Assembly (NCBI GenBank): GCA_021234155.1 | Contig: JAJEKV010000041.1 | Location: 10,067,018 to 10,131,017, forward strand | Direction of reading: 5' to 3' | From: Isoetes taiwanensis | Lineage: Eukaryota > Streptophyta > Lycopodiopsida > Isoetales > Isoetaceae | Length of the DNA: 64,000 bases | Shown: positions 1 to 11,835 of the stretch, one piece after another | Numbering within the stretch: the first letter of the stretch is position 1 | Layout of the letters: every line of letters begins with the position of its first letter | Program-made: the position numbers and the translations under genes | Notes under the pieces: generated by a model | What the model was told of the DNA's origin: nothing | The model's database searches: none | Seen by the model: the letters and a program-made list of their open reading frames with translations, nothing else

Positions 1-529
1 ATTGAACCTCTATTGAAATAGTTCAATCCTAATAAGAATACTTATTTTACCAATACACCTAGCAAGCTAACGTGAATTTTTTTTATTGGATCAAGTTCTT
101 TTTTTCTCTCTCTAATAACGGCCCATTTAATTGTTTTAGGGATATAGTCTATGGTTTTAAATATGGTCATTTATACATCTAAATTAATTCTTCTTTAGAG
201 GCAAAGCCATGCAAAATATTGTCCTTCAAATGTCGCCTAGTAATATAAGAGCGAGAGATAATTTTAATCAAAAGCCATATTCCGGCAAGATTATCATAAA
301 GGGCATCTATTATACAAAAGAGGCATCTATCTTAATAAAAAGGACATGTTTTGCTAGAAGGGGCCGGGCCGGTCGGTCTATTTGAAAGAGCGCCTTAAAT
401 TTTAATAAAGGGGTAATATAAAAGGAACTCGAAGGTAAAAGTAAGCAAGGGACATGTAAAGAGGGACGTCCAAAACTTAAAAGGGGACAGCGAAGATATA
501 TGAAAGGCAGCGATCATCTAATATTTGGA
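1..529. other. no gene recognised
   Basis: AT-rich sequence with no open frame of convincing coding character and no recognised RNA gene. Confidence 0.6.
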
Positions 530-1691
530 AACGTAAAGTTCACCTAGCCTTCATTCTGTCGTTTTTACCCCTAATTCTGCTATGTTCTTCTTTTTCAGAA
601 ATGTAATAACTTAGTTGCAATTCTGTTTTTACTTGCATTTCTTGTTTTTACTTGGTTGCAATTCTGTTTTTACTTCACAGAAACAAATTCGAGACTGAAA
701 ACTATATATCCACTCGAATTTCTAAATCGCTGCAGGATCTCTTCCATCCCGGCGGTGATGCATAAGCGTTCCCTTTGCCTCTCAATCCGATTGCGTCAAA
801 CCCATCATCCACTCCAAAAATGCGATCAATCGGCTCTTTTTGCCCCCGTCCGCTCAAAGATTGTCAGTGTTCTATTATTTGCAAAACAGAGCAGACATGG
901 ATTATATAGTTGAAGATCAGGCCAACGCACAAGAATCAAGCAAGTAACAACAAAATAGTACCTCTGAGCAAGCGCAGAACTCTGAATCGACTCCATAAGA
1001 GGCCGTGGGGCAAGTTTTCTAGGCAAACAGGTTTCGTCGCACTGTGTTTGTGCAAAAACTTTGGGGTTCTTTTTTTTTTTGGCTCTTGGTGCCTAGTCAA
1101 GAAGCGTGCCGGAATGGAGCTTCTCGAACACATGCTCTTCAGTTGGCCTTGCCTCCCCTTTCCTTGGAAGCCATAGCCATGGCTGTGAAAGAAGAAGCTC
1201 AGCCTTCGCCTTTGCAAAGAAAAAGATGCCGGAAGAAGCCATAGCTCGAAAAAGCCTTTGCAAAGGAAAAGAGACCATAGCTCGAAGCCCCTGAAGATCA
1301 TCCATCACACAAATCTACAAGAAAAAATCCAAATTAGTAACAAGAACCGAAAAATAAAAGAAGAATGACTGAAAAACAAGAACCTGCACAAAACTTCGAC
1401 AAGAGAACCTGCATGCAAGAATTTCTTGCAAAAAAGCCATCCTAGATATCTTTAGAGTCGTCCTCCATCCTCCAGCACGCATATTGAAGCAAGAAATAGC
1501 AAGAAACCTCACAACTTCGTCAAAATCTTCCAAAAATTCGTCTAATGAACCCTCAGAGCTAGATGGCAGAAGGAAACTTCGATGATGGCGCCACCGCAAA
1601 AGCAGGATGATCGGCTAAAGAAACGATGGCGCCAGAAGAAGAAAGGGGAAAAAAAATTTGAATGAATGAAGGCTAGGGTGAACTTCACGTT
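530..1691. mobile_element. possible TIR-bounded element
   Basis: Positions 530-556 and 1664-1691 are inverted copies of each other over about 27 bases, with one substitution and one single-base indel (inward reading begins AACGTRAAGTTCACC). They enclose about 1.1 kb without a recognised transposase. I see no clean target-site duplication beside the arms, so the ends are uncertain. The interior (about 1150-1300) has short direct repeats around 'cctttgcaaag' and 'gccatagctcgaa'. It could be a non-autonomous DNA transposon or a chance product of an older duplication. Confidence 0.4.
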
Positions 1692-1693
1692 AC

Positions 1694-1793
1694 GAATGTC
1701 ATTTTTTGTTGACATTCCTATAACGCCGCCGCCCTCGCTTAACGCTGCCGTACGGCGTTTTCCACGCCGGAATGTCAACAAAAATGACATTCC
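1694..1793. repeat. nested palindrome
   Basis: The segment at 1694-1718 and the one at 1769-1793 are inverted copies of each other, and each is itself a hairpin (GAATGTCA...TGACATTC). The ~50 bp between them also holds opposed ACGCCG/CGGCGT motifs. The whole 100 bp can fold on itself at two levels. It starts just outside the right arm of the preceding TIR-like segment, so it may belong to that element. Confidence 0.6.
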
Positions 1794-2640
1794 CGTATAC
1801 AAACCTGTTATGTAGCGGGAAACAAAGACGACCACATGTTCTTAGCTTCGAATTAGAAGGAGAAAGAATTAATCAGTTTCTTGTGATTCAGCGGCCAGAA
1901 ATCAAGTGCGGTGGACCTCCCATAGGAGTAGCCAGTGAGCAATTGCAAAAAGCAGATACAGTTGCAGATTGTTACCCAAAGCTTTCTTATTCGAAAGCCA
2001 ATGTAATTTCTCTTTTGATAAGGGACTGTGGTAAAGCAGTATTGATCTTTGCCAGTATCCAGTAGCCAGTTAAGACAGTGTTTGTAGCTTTGCTTATAGC
2101 CTTTCAGAGATGGATCCGGTTGAGCGGTGTACTGCACTATAACAATTGTTTGAATAAAGACCTAGATAATCAAGTATTCTTTTGTTATATCAGAGCGCAA
2201 TTCTGATCTTTATAAACAGAGCTGTGGGAGATGGTCTAGAACTAGTAGCACAACGTAAGGAGATGCGTTCAGGGGCCACGTGCGTAACATGGGGAATCAT
2301 ATATATAGAGATTGATCCCAACCATTCACGAAATTGATGGCCATGATCTCGCCACCTCATTGGGGGGTAGTGGGGGCATGTCTGGGCATGCACCACGTCT
2401 CTGGACCATTAGATGTGGGAGATTAAATCCTAGCCATTGATTTAAGGTTAAGGAACTTACTAGGAAATTGCATTACACTTAATAGGGAGGCGGTGAGGTG
2501 GCATTGCATTTGCTATGAAACTTTCGACGAAGCTTCTTTTTTTTGTCTAATCTTTGAACGATTGGGGGTGTCAGATCAAGGTGGGACCGACGCCCTTAGA
2601 TTCCTCTCATCGAGAGCTTTTCAATGACTTGTTCTTTGGC
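1794..2640. other. no gene recognised
   Basis: No coding frame, RNA gene or clear repeat is recognised here. Confidence 0.55.
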
Positions 2641-3589
2641 ACATTTTGCCACAGTTGAAGCCATTGAATTCTAAGAATCTTTTTAGAAAGTTTGAATTTT
2701 ACAGAATCAAGGGCTATTTAAGAGAATCTAGGGGGATCTTCTTAAGATCTTTGAGAATGTAGAGGAATCTCAAAGAGAATCTTATGGAATCTATGGGGAT
2801 CTTAAAGAATCTTCAAGAATGTGGGGGAACTTACAAGAATCTTCATAAAATCTTTGAGAATCTAGAGGAGCCTTGGAGAATCTAGAGGAATGTTGAGATA
2901 ATCTTTGAGAATGTTGAGCAATCTTAAGAGAATCTTAGAGAATCTATGAAAATCTCAAAAGAAACTTTAGAATCTTAGGAAATCTTCACAAAATCTTTGA
3001 GAACCTAGGGGAATCTTGATGAGATCTTGGAGAATCTAAAGGAATCTTCATAGAATCTAAGGGAATCTTGGAGAATCTACATAGACTCTTGGGTAATCTG
3101 GAGGAATCTTGAGATAATCTTTGGAAATCTTGGGGAATCTTAAGGAATTTATGGAAATTTCAAAAGATTCTGTAGGAATCTTCATAAAATCTTTGAGAAT
3201 TTAAGGGAATCTTGATGGAATCTTGAAGAATCTAGGGAAATCTCATAGAGTAAGGGAAACTACGAGATCTATATAGAATCTTGGAAAATCTAGAAAAATC
3301 ATGGAATACTTTTTGAGAATCTTCGAGAATCTCAAGAGAATCTTTAGGAATCTAAGGGAATCTTCATATAACCTTTGAGAATCTAAGAGAATCTTAATGG
3401 AATCTTTGAGAATCTAGGGCAATTTTCGTGAAATCTAAGGGAATATAGTAGAATCTTTATAAAATCTTTGAGAATGTATGGGAATCTTGATGAAATCTTA
3501 GAGAATCTAAGGGAACCTTTCTAGAATCTAGAGGAGTCGAGGAGAATCTACATAGAATTCTAGGTAATCTAGAGGAATCTTGAGATAAT
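2641..3589. repeat. degenerate GAATCT array with higher-order repeat
   Basis: About 950 bp built from variants of a 10-13 bp unit, roughly AGAATCTTNGGG/GAGAATCTAAGG. A higher-order period of about 470 bp is visible. The run with CTTTGAGAA, CTTGATG, CTACATAG and GAGATAAT in order starts near 2995 and again near 3466, and CTACATAG occurs at 3078 and 3548. The array stops abruptly at 3589, where an LTR begins, so the LTR probably inserted into it. No coding frame runs through it. Confidence 0.8.
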
Positions 3590-4307
3590 TGATACGGCAC
3601 TAGCTTGGGGGCGTGGCTCAGAGGAATGATTTGCAGAGAAACACAGAGGCAAGGACTTTAGATAGATATCCTGTAATCTTGTTTGATTGATAGAAGTCTC
3701 AAAGGTTATATTTAACTTAAGGAAAGGGCTATTGAAATCTTAACCATTGAAATAATTAATAAGCTAAGTGTTAATACAAAAAAACGGCCGCTACAGTTGT
3801 AACGACTAGCGGCAGATGGAATTGCCGAACCAGCTACCTTTTCGCTAAAAAGGGTCGGAAGGCCCGGAATTAGCTCCTAGGCCATTGTAGCAGGCCGAAT
3901 TGCTGAAAAAGGCAGTCGGATTTAGTTTAACAGGAAAAAGGCAAACCCAGATATAACATATAATTACCTTTTAGAATAGCTTAAAAAGTCATCGATCTGC
4001 AGAATTGTGGCAGCCGGAGGTGTTTGGTGTATGATAAAAGGTCTGCTGTAGATCTTCTGATAATTGTGGTTGAATTGAGTGCTTCCCTTAGCTCTAGTGA
4101 ATTCCAGAGAATCCCGGAGAGGCTATCCAGCTGGTTAGCAGACTCTCAAAATTGGGAAGAATTTGAGCCCAGACTTGCCGTGTTTGCAAATCAGAGCCCG
4201 GTTGGACGGATAAGTAGTGCCAGAAGAACTTGATCTGGAGTTCCAGGTTGATTGGATTAACTATGTTTGTTTGTTTTGCAATTGGTTGGATTGGACCGTT
4301 TGTATCA
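3590..4307 (+). mobile_element. 5' LTR of a retrotransposon
   Basis: The segment begins TGATACGGCAC and ends GTATCA, and is followed after two bases by a primer-binding site. This is the expected structure of a 5' LTR (718 bp) in plus orientation. It interrupts the GAATCT array. I did not find a matching 3' LTR in the window. Near 4094-4140 it contains sequence resembling the start of its own internal region near 4410-4465 (both encode a PERL-x2-W-like stretch), an odd internal duplication. Superfamily cannot be assigned. Confidence 0.65.
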
Positions 4308-4309
4308 AT

Positions 4310-4322
4310 TGGTATCAGAGCG
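4310..4322 (+). other. primer-binding site, initiator tRNA-Met type
   Basis: TGGTATCAGAGCG lies two bases after the LTR end. It matches the 12-nt plant retrotransposon PBS TGGTATCAGAGC, complementary to the 3' end of initiator tRNA-Met. Confidence 0.75.
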
Positions 4323-5270
4323 TAAGTTGATCTTGCTAAAATAATCATGTGTTAGACCTTTCACACGTTTCAAGATTTTGTATTAGCCAATTCGATGTTA
4401 CATGATGACTAGAGAGCTTCCAGAGAGGTTAACCGATTGGTTTAACAGACTCTCAGAGAGGGAAGGAAGAAACTGTTGTTGTTCTTGATGCAGGGAAAGT
4501 AGAAAGGATAGGAGACAAAAAAAGATTGTCCTGAGCGGCTGGAGCTGAAGATATTGAGCAATGCTATGTAAACGATCAGGAAGATCCATCCTTAACTTGA
4601 CAAGGAGAAGGCAGAGGCCTAAGAGACAGCGGGCGAATTCAGATTGGTCATCTAAAAGATAAGTAAAATAATGAAAGTTTGTTTCAAATGAATGTTGCTC
4701 TAGAGTTTAGAAGGGGGCAACTGTGGATCGCAAAGACGTAAGTCAAACCCTTAGAATTGTCGCGGCATGGTAAGTTTACCAGCCTTAGATGAAATCCTTT
4801 CAAAGCGAGATAGTCGGTGACTAGCTTGGAAAGAAAGGTGGTTATTCCAAAGAAAGGATAGTCAGCTTGAAGACTCTAGAGAACTCTCTATCGCCATCCC
4901 TTCCTAGACATTTGTCACTAAGGATGAGGAATGTAGCTTGCTCAAGATGGCTCAAGACCTAAATCCCGAGTGGGGCTTCCAGTGCACCGGGCCGAGAGGA
5001 AGAGAGTATGGGCAAAATCTTGAGAGCGAGAATTTCTAATGCCTTAGCCTCAAAGGGGGAGATTTCTTCTCAAGAAAGGGCTAAAATGTGATGATAAGAA
5101 ATGCTTCAAATACATAGAAGAAGAGATAACATTACCATTGTCCAACCAAGAGGATAACGCTTTTAAGCAAAGGACTTGAAGAAATCTTCTCGAGCACCTA
5201 TCTCCGCCTCTAAGCTAAGCAAGGCCTGCTTTTACCTTCTCTCCTCTCACCTATGCTTTCTCAATATCCC
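4323..5270 (+). other. decayed retrotransposon internal region
   Basis: The sequence downstream of the PBS probably starts as a gag-like region: a short stretch at about 4408-4480 resembles a coding piece inside the LTR. It is broken by stops in every frame, and no protease, integrase or reverse transcriptase motif is recognised. Where the element ends is not visible. Confidence 0.4.
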
Positions 5271-8200
5271 GAACTGTTTCACTAGTTTTATTTCTCCGGG
5301 GTTTCCACATTTAATGCCAATTTGATTATATAGCCAACGTGATTCCTCTTCATTGCTTTATTCAATGTCTTTAAAAACATGCACTACATAATTGGACTAA
5401 TCTTCAGTACCTTTTATTGTCATATGGGTGTTGTTAGGTGCTTTCAGAGTACCCCACACTTCCCCATATGTTGCCACACAAACACCGACAACTCAATTCC
5501 CATATTAAGCCTACGGCCTTGTGTATTTAGATAGCTCCACTAACTAGAAGAACTATTGATCTAGGCTTGGATTTGAAGGTCCTAGCTTTCAATATCCCAC
5601 CCTTCTCGAAGATAAAAATTTGTGGGCACTGTCAATACACAAACAGACTACAAGAGGCTGGACTTTGATCTTATCCACCGCCAAAATGACTGCAAGTTTA
5701 CCATCAGCTTTTTCTATTTCTATAGCTGTAAAAATAGGGGACTCACAAACACAATTCTTGACTTTATTATCGTCCCATTTTGCAGACTCCTCCCATAGTT
5801 CCTTGTCTACATGTGGGCAGTTCTGGATTTTATGACCCAGTTAAGAACACATAAAGGTTGAACCAGTTTCCTCAAGTTGCCAGGTAACCCCTCAATAAAT
5901 CTTTCTATAGCCCTTCTTTGCTGACATAGGGCACATAAAGCCAGAGTTTTATAAACTCTTCACAGTGAATTGCCACCAACACGTTGTTCTGCTACAAGTG
6001 ATAAGACATCTGGACTTACTAGCATTTATGAGAACGAAGCACATAGTGACTCTGAAAGCTTTAGCAAACTTTTAAACTTGTAACAGTCCCTCCTAAGGTC
6101 ATTTCTCTCATATAACCCTTCTATCAAAATATGGGCCGACCTTTAGCAAACTGTTAGTGGTGGCCGCCTTCTTTATCCTTGTCCGTCATATCCGAAAAAT
6201 TACCAAACTTCTATACCGTCTCCAAACATACCTTGTTATCCATGTCTAAACGGTTCTTATCTGAGAACTGAGTCAATTTCTTGCTTTTCCATATGCTACC
6301 TATAACCGTATCTATTGTTTTCCTCCCTCCCTCCCTCCCTCCCTCCCTCCCCGTCACACTGCTAATGATTGAACTAGAGTTAGAGCTCCTAGAACTCCTG
6401 TGATATCTCTTTTTCTTTGCCCATGGCCCTTTCGATTTCTCCCAGGTTGGCCACTAGTGTTGCGGCAGAGAACCTACTACGAGGATACCTTTATTGATTG
6501 GAACTGTTGGTCCATATTCGGGCATTACAAGGGATTAGTCCCCTCAAAAGTATTTTCCCATTGCATTGGGTTGATGAGGCCGACTAACGAACATTGCATG
6601 TTATGGCTGCAAAAAATATTGTTATACAGGATTGTTGTATCCTGATATTGACATTTAAGTTGGTGTCCTTGATACATATATTCTTAAGTACTGGAAATAT
6701 TGATTCTAGGATTCACATACGTATAAAACTAAAACACATATCTGACATTTATTTCAATGAGTCTCTTGGTCATTTTCTAGAGGAGGTCCTCGCCTCTTCC
6801 TATGCTTCAGAATTGGCACAAGGTTGACGGAAGTTGTTGTGGCTACTGCAATTGTGTTTCGAAAAGGCGTGGCCACTAACATTTTAATAGTCATCTAAAT
6901 GCCATACAATATGGTTATATACTTGCCTTAATGTACAGATATTTGTTTTGCGCTTAACTTATAGATTCTTTGTGACTTGGTTAATTGGCAAAACATTTAC
7001 ATGTTATCACAATGCAAGTTAGTACTCTCGGGGTGATCAAAACAAAGCAAAACCTCTAAATTTACGAGTCGAACATGTTTAGAAGTCTGGTTTTATATGA
7101 AGCAGATTATGGGCCTGTAGAATTTATACCTCCATATTTGTGAATAATGTGAATATAATAACTTCGGACAAGGTATTTGGTTGTTTTAGAGAATAGATTA
7201 GAAATTACATCTATATTTATTAAGAATGGGTGTAGTCAAAGCCTACTTGCAGGTAAAGTTAAGCAGAACAAAAAAACGTGGCGATGATATTCATTTCTTA
7301 ACCACCTGGGAAAAGCAAAGTTATATGATCTTTTTCTTGCAACTTTGTTTGTTTGGCTTCTATAACTGTATCTAAATGGCTTTCCCATCTTAGCCGGATA
7401 TTAATCTTGAATTATGATCTCTATTTTCTACACGTTACGGTAATTATTATGTAATAAGGAAGCTGCAGAGTAATTTAATTGTTATGACAATGCTCCCTCT
7501 AATTTCCTAGAGAAAAAAATTCAAAGAAGAGAGGTCAAAGACCAAGTAACGAATTTTTTTTGAAGAAGAGAAGTCAAAGACCAGTTGTTACCTGACTACT
7601 TCAGCATATGTTTTTGTTGAGAGGTGATTAAATAGGTTTGATGGTGGTTCTCTATTGTGAGAAAACTGTATGATAGTGCATTGCCACCTTCACCAGCAAA
7701 ACCACAGCTTATGGATAAGTACTTTTACACTACATTTGGTATTTATAACCTGGCCATATTTGACAAACTTAATCTATAATGGCAAGTACGAGGCAAACTC
7801 AATTGCGAGATCCATGAATCTGGTCATATCTGGCTTCTGGTCATATTTTTGTTGTGTTTCCTAGCTTCTAAGTGGCCATGTACTTTCATAAAGAACTAAT
7901 ATTTTCATGACTATAGTCATGCACTTGTAAAATGATATACAGTGCCTTTCAAATATGTTGCCAAAGTGATATGATGTTTCGATATGAAGCATTTTTATTG
8001 ATCTCTAGTTATCAGAGCTTTCCAAGTAGGTCCATGAGAGATTAGTTCCTCTTCAATCTTTACAGCATGCCCAAGTTTGTTCCCTCCACAATAATATGAT
8101 AACCAGATAAACACCCTCCCCCATTCTTGATGTGTTTTATTGTGATGTAAAATTTCGAAGTAATGTCTCAACATGACTTAAGGAAGGCTGGACATTTAGG

Positions 8201-8503
8201 CAGACGCGTGTAGAAATGTAATGGACTGAATACTCAGACAAATGTCATGGACTGAAAATTCATGAACATACTAATGCTATATTTTGTAGCTAAACAAAAC
8301 ATTGAATGTAAGCATGCACCATAAGTAAAATGTAGACTTCATTTCATTAATGCAAGTAAAATGTGAATACAAATATTGCTCTAGCAGCTTGTAGCACGCA
8401 TGCTCCAAAGGTACAGCTACACATCTTTCCTTATTTATATTTGAATGTTTTCTGCCTTGAGCATAAATATACATGGGCATTTACGATTTTCCTGCCTACG
8501 TAA
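5271..8503. other. intergenic, no gene recognised
   Basis: About 3.2 kb without a supported gene. Short open frames have no recognisable domains. The only clear structure is a tetranucleotide microsatellite at 6321-6352. Confidence 0.55.
6321..6352. repeat. (TCCC)n microsatellite
   Basis: About seven perfect tetranucleotide units of TCCC/CTCC type. Confidence 0.95.
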
Positions 8504-8744
8504 ATGCAACTTAGGTTGCATTCTGCCATATCCGCCAATGGCATTGCGCCATCTGGCTAAGGTTCTCTTCCGGAACTTCTGTGAAGCTGAAGAGCAGCGG
8601 CAGTTCTTGAAATTACTTGGATTTACCTCAGATTCTGGCGATTTACCTCTCATTCTGGCCATCTACCTCTCATTCCGATGTTTTCTACCCTCGATTCTGA
8701 AGTTTTTACCCCCGATTCAGGGCAGAATGCAACCTAAGTTGCAT
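8504..8744. mobile_element. MITE-like foldback element
   Basis: Positions 8504-8527 and 8721-8744 are perfect 24-bp inverted repeats. The outer 18 bp of each arm is also a palindrome (ATGCAAC...GTTGCAT). They bound a 241 bp segment rich in 'ATTCTG/CTCATTC' repeats, without coding capacity. This fits a miniature inverted-repeat element. No convincing target-site duplication is adjacent. Confidence 0.6.
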
Positions 8745-8750
8745 CCACGT

Positions 8751-8845
8751 TATAAGAATGGCTGCCGATTCCCAGGGAGTCATCCCTGCCTCCGCGCTCC
8801 GCACGTCGCCAGGGATTCCTCCCTGGGTAAACTGCCATTCTTATA
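8751..8845. repeat. 95-bp hairpin
   Basis: TATAAGAATGGC (8751-8762) is a perfect inverted match to 8834-8845. After a short mismatch the arms pair again through CCCAGGGA/TCCCTGGG and partly through the centre. It starts only seven bases after the preceding foldback element. It could be a second MITE, or a hairpin RNA precursor if transcribed. Confidence 0.6.
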
Positions 8846-11835
8846 TACAACTTGTGCTCCTTTAATGCCACAAATCAATTGATACTCATTCCATTCTTTT
8901 CTACCCCATTCATGAGGGCAACCCATAGTGCAACTACACCTTGTTTGCTTTAAGATCTTTTCGTGACATATTGATGGCAAATTGCTCTGTTCTAATTTTA
9001 ATGCTTTGACACTTGGCTTGGTTGTCTCAGTTATGGATGTTGGATGCGAATTACTAATTAGGCTGCACGGGGTCTGGAATTCACCATCACTCTTGGTCAG
9101 GATTGGAAGTTTGGGTCAATTCTTTATGGTTAAGGTTTATTGTCCTGCTTCCACTTATGTTGTGATTCTGAGTTTTCCCCAATGGGTCTCGTTGTACTCA
9201 TTCATCCAGTCTCAATAAAAACTCCACCACTTCAGAGGTTTGTGCATAAAGACCTTTCCCTAGAATGCAAGGATGGTAACAATCAACTTTTATCACATGC
9301 GTAGATGGCATCATGGGACGAGTTAATTCACATGCACAAAAGATGATACAGCAATAAAAAGTCATAGCACACAACGCACTCAGTCCCAGCATCGAAGGGC
9401 ACGAGACTGCTAGTCTGTTATAAAAGAATCTTTCTTTCAGTTTAGTTTTTGACATGCACTCGACTAAGACTGAAAGTTGTTCCACCAGCTTCCTGCCATT
9501 GCAATACACATGCATGGACAAAATATTTTGGAGATAACCTATTTGTAACATAACCTATTTGTAACTTTCTCTAATCTCCTTATACTGATGATATATATAG
9601 GTTTGACATGGTTTTCTTTATATTTCCATACCTCCATGCAAGTTAGAAAATAATAAATCTATGTTACTGTATCTAACCTGTTTGGCTCCAACAATCGCAT
9701 GGTCCTCATCTCCTCATGAATCAGATGCCTCTTCGAGCTCGTTTCCTCTGTCGCCACAATCAAGAAGGGCCCAGAATGAGTTGGGTAGAAGTTTGCACTC
9801 TAACCTTGTTTGTGATGACGACAGAAGCCTTTGCTAACCTTCAAAGGATGACTTGGTCAAGGTCTAAAGAAGAGCAAGAGAGCAAGTCCCGTAGACAAGA
9901 GAAAGTAAAGAAGAAGCAACAGGTATGGTAGTATTGAAAGTTGAAACTAGGTTGATTACCATGCTCTTATTCTAGGGTATCTGTTCTGTTGTTGTCGACC
10001 AATGGGCCCCACACCACTATAGCCACAAGTATGACGCCAGGGATTGCCATATACTTCTTAAGGCTTGCAGATAATATACACACTTTGGTCCTTGTGGATG
10101 GATCTTAGTGTTGAATAATAGAATTTCCTCTATGCTTTAAAATTGTCAATGTAGGCATTGATGTTTCAAGATCTTTCCATCCTTACAGAGAGTCTAGTTG
10201 TTCCTGTCCCTCATCAATCTTTGTAAATTTAAACTTATCGCAGGCGAATTTCTCCTTGCATATCCTTCTACCTCATCTGCTTGAACTGCCCCTGCATATG
10301 CTCGATTATAGTACTGTTTTTCTGGCTGCCTGAAACTCTTGTTCATTTGCAGTTCTTTTAGGGCTCCAGCGGTTATTGTCACAACTACAAAGCTTCCACC
10401 ATATCTTGAGGCTTGCTTCAAATTTGGTTTGTGATCAATTCCATGCTCCATGTGCTGTAGAATTCATGCAATTATCATCCCTGCCTTACCCGCATCCACC
10501 AATCAACTCCGTGCTCTCTGTTTTTTACATTGAAGGATTCAAATCATCAATCAAATCAAACAAAAATAAAACGTGTCAAAAATAACGTTCTGCGCTAGAT
10601 TGATGAATCAGGAACTAAAAACCATTAGAACTCTAGATCATGATAGAAATGCAGAATGAATCAACAAATAACAAATCAAAGTTCAGACCTCAAAAAGCAA
10701 TATCTAGCTCATTGATGAAACTAACTAAAAAGACCACCAAAATACTGCTTTATAACTAAGGAGCCAAGCTTACTTCTTTGTAATGCCAAAGCTCATGTGC
10801 ACGATGTCTGGCCGCAGCCACGGCAACTTGTGATACCCATCACTATTCTTGACCTCAATAATGGCATCATTTAATTCAATTCCCAGTTGAAAGATTATCA
10901 TCAGCCATTATTGTAATTACCTAAACATCACCAAGACCAAAGTGAGTCCAGATATTGTTATAAGCCAGCTTTAACCTTGGATGACATCACAGCATAAACT
11001 CTTCTATTGAGATGTCTCTGCCTGCTGCAAATTCCTCCTACCATGTGCCCATTAAGGTTTGATTTCATGTGTTTGATTACCATGCAATTGAGATCATTTG
11101 AATAAGAACCTGTGCCAAATTATTGGTGCACTTATCTAATAGGTCTATATTTACGAAGCTCATTGCATCCATCTGACCTCTGGTAGGGATGCACAGTTTT
11201 TTCATTTGGATTCCATTGAATTCTTGAAGTTTAATCACTAGTAAAACTGGGCTTATATGTAAATAAGATGTAAGAAAAAGTTTATGAGCTTGGAATATGT
11301 TGACTTTCAAGATGTTTGGTTGTTAATAGGAGTACGTCGGAGAGAAGAAGAACTTGCCTGATAGAGCTGATGGAGAAGAATCTATTGAAGGAATGAGGAA
11401 ATGGTTCTCATATTCAATGTGTTCTGAATTTGGTATGTCTCACCCTTTTCATGGAAAAATCCCATCTTAACCTAATGCTTGCTGGCCAATGTCCATCATA
11501 CCAATACAGGAACGTACTTGGACACCAACAATAGCTTCTCTGAAAAGCCTATTCCTCTTTGAAATCTGCATCACCCAGATTCGTATTTGTTTTAAATTGG
11601 CTCCAGCATAACTATATTAGTTTAATAAAGTTGCTCTGTCATGATGTCTATATGGCTCAATTTGCGATCTCCTTAAGCTGAGCGGGCAATCATAAACTAC
11701 ATGTACATGTCGCCATCCAAGTCCAACAAATTTATAGTATCACCTCTATCCTCCAGTTATTCCATCCCCTTAATATTTCCATGTATTTTGACGTGAACGT
11801 ATTTCCCATGCATCCCCTTAGTCAACAAGTAAACC
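8846..11835. other. intergenic, no gene recognised
   Basis: About 3 kb downstream of PPR gene 1. Short open frames on both strands show no known domain. No RNA gene or large repeat was recognised. Confidence 0.55.

Noticed and set aside
1315-1835. Overlapping minus-strand frames of 94-97 codons
   Set aside because: Composition-driven, with no domain, and they cross the palindrome.
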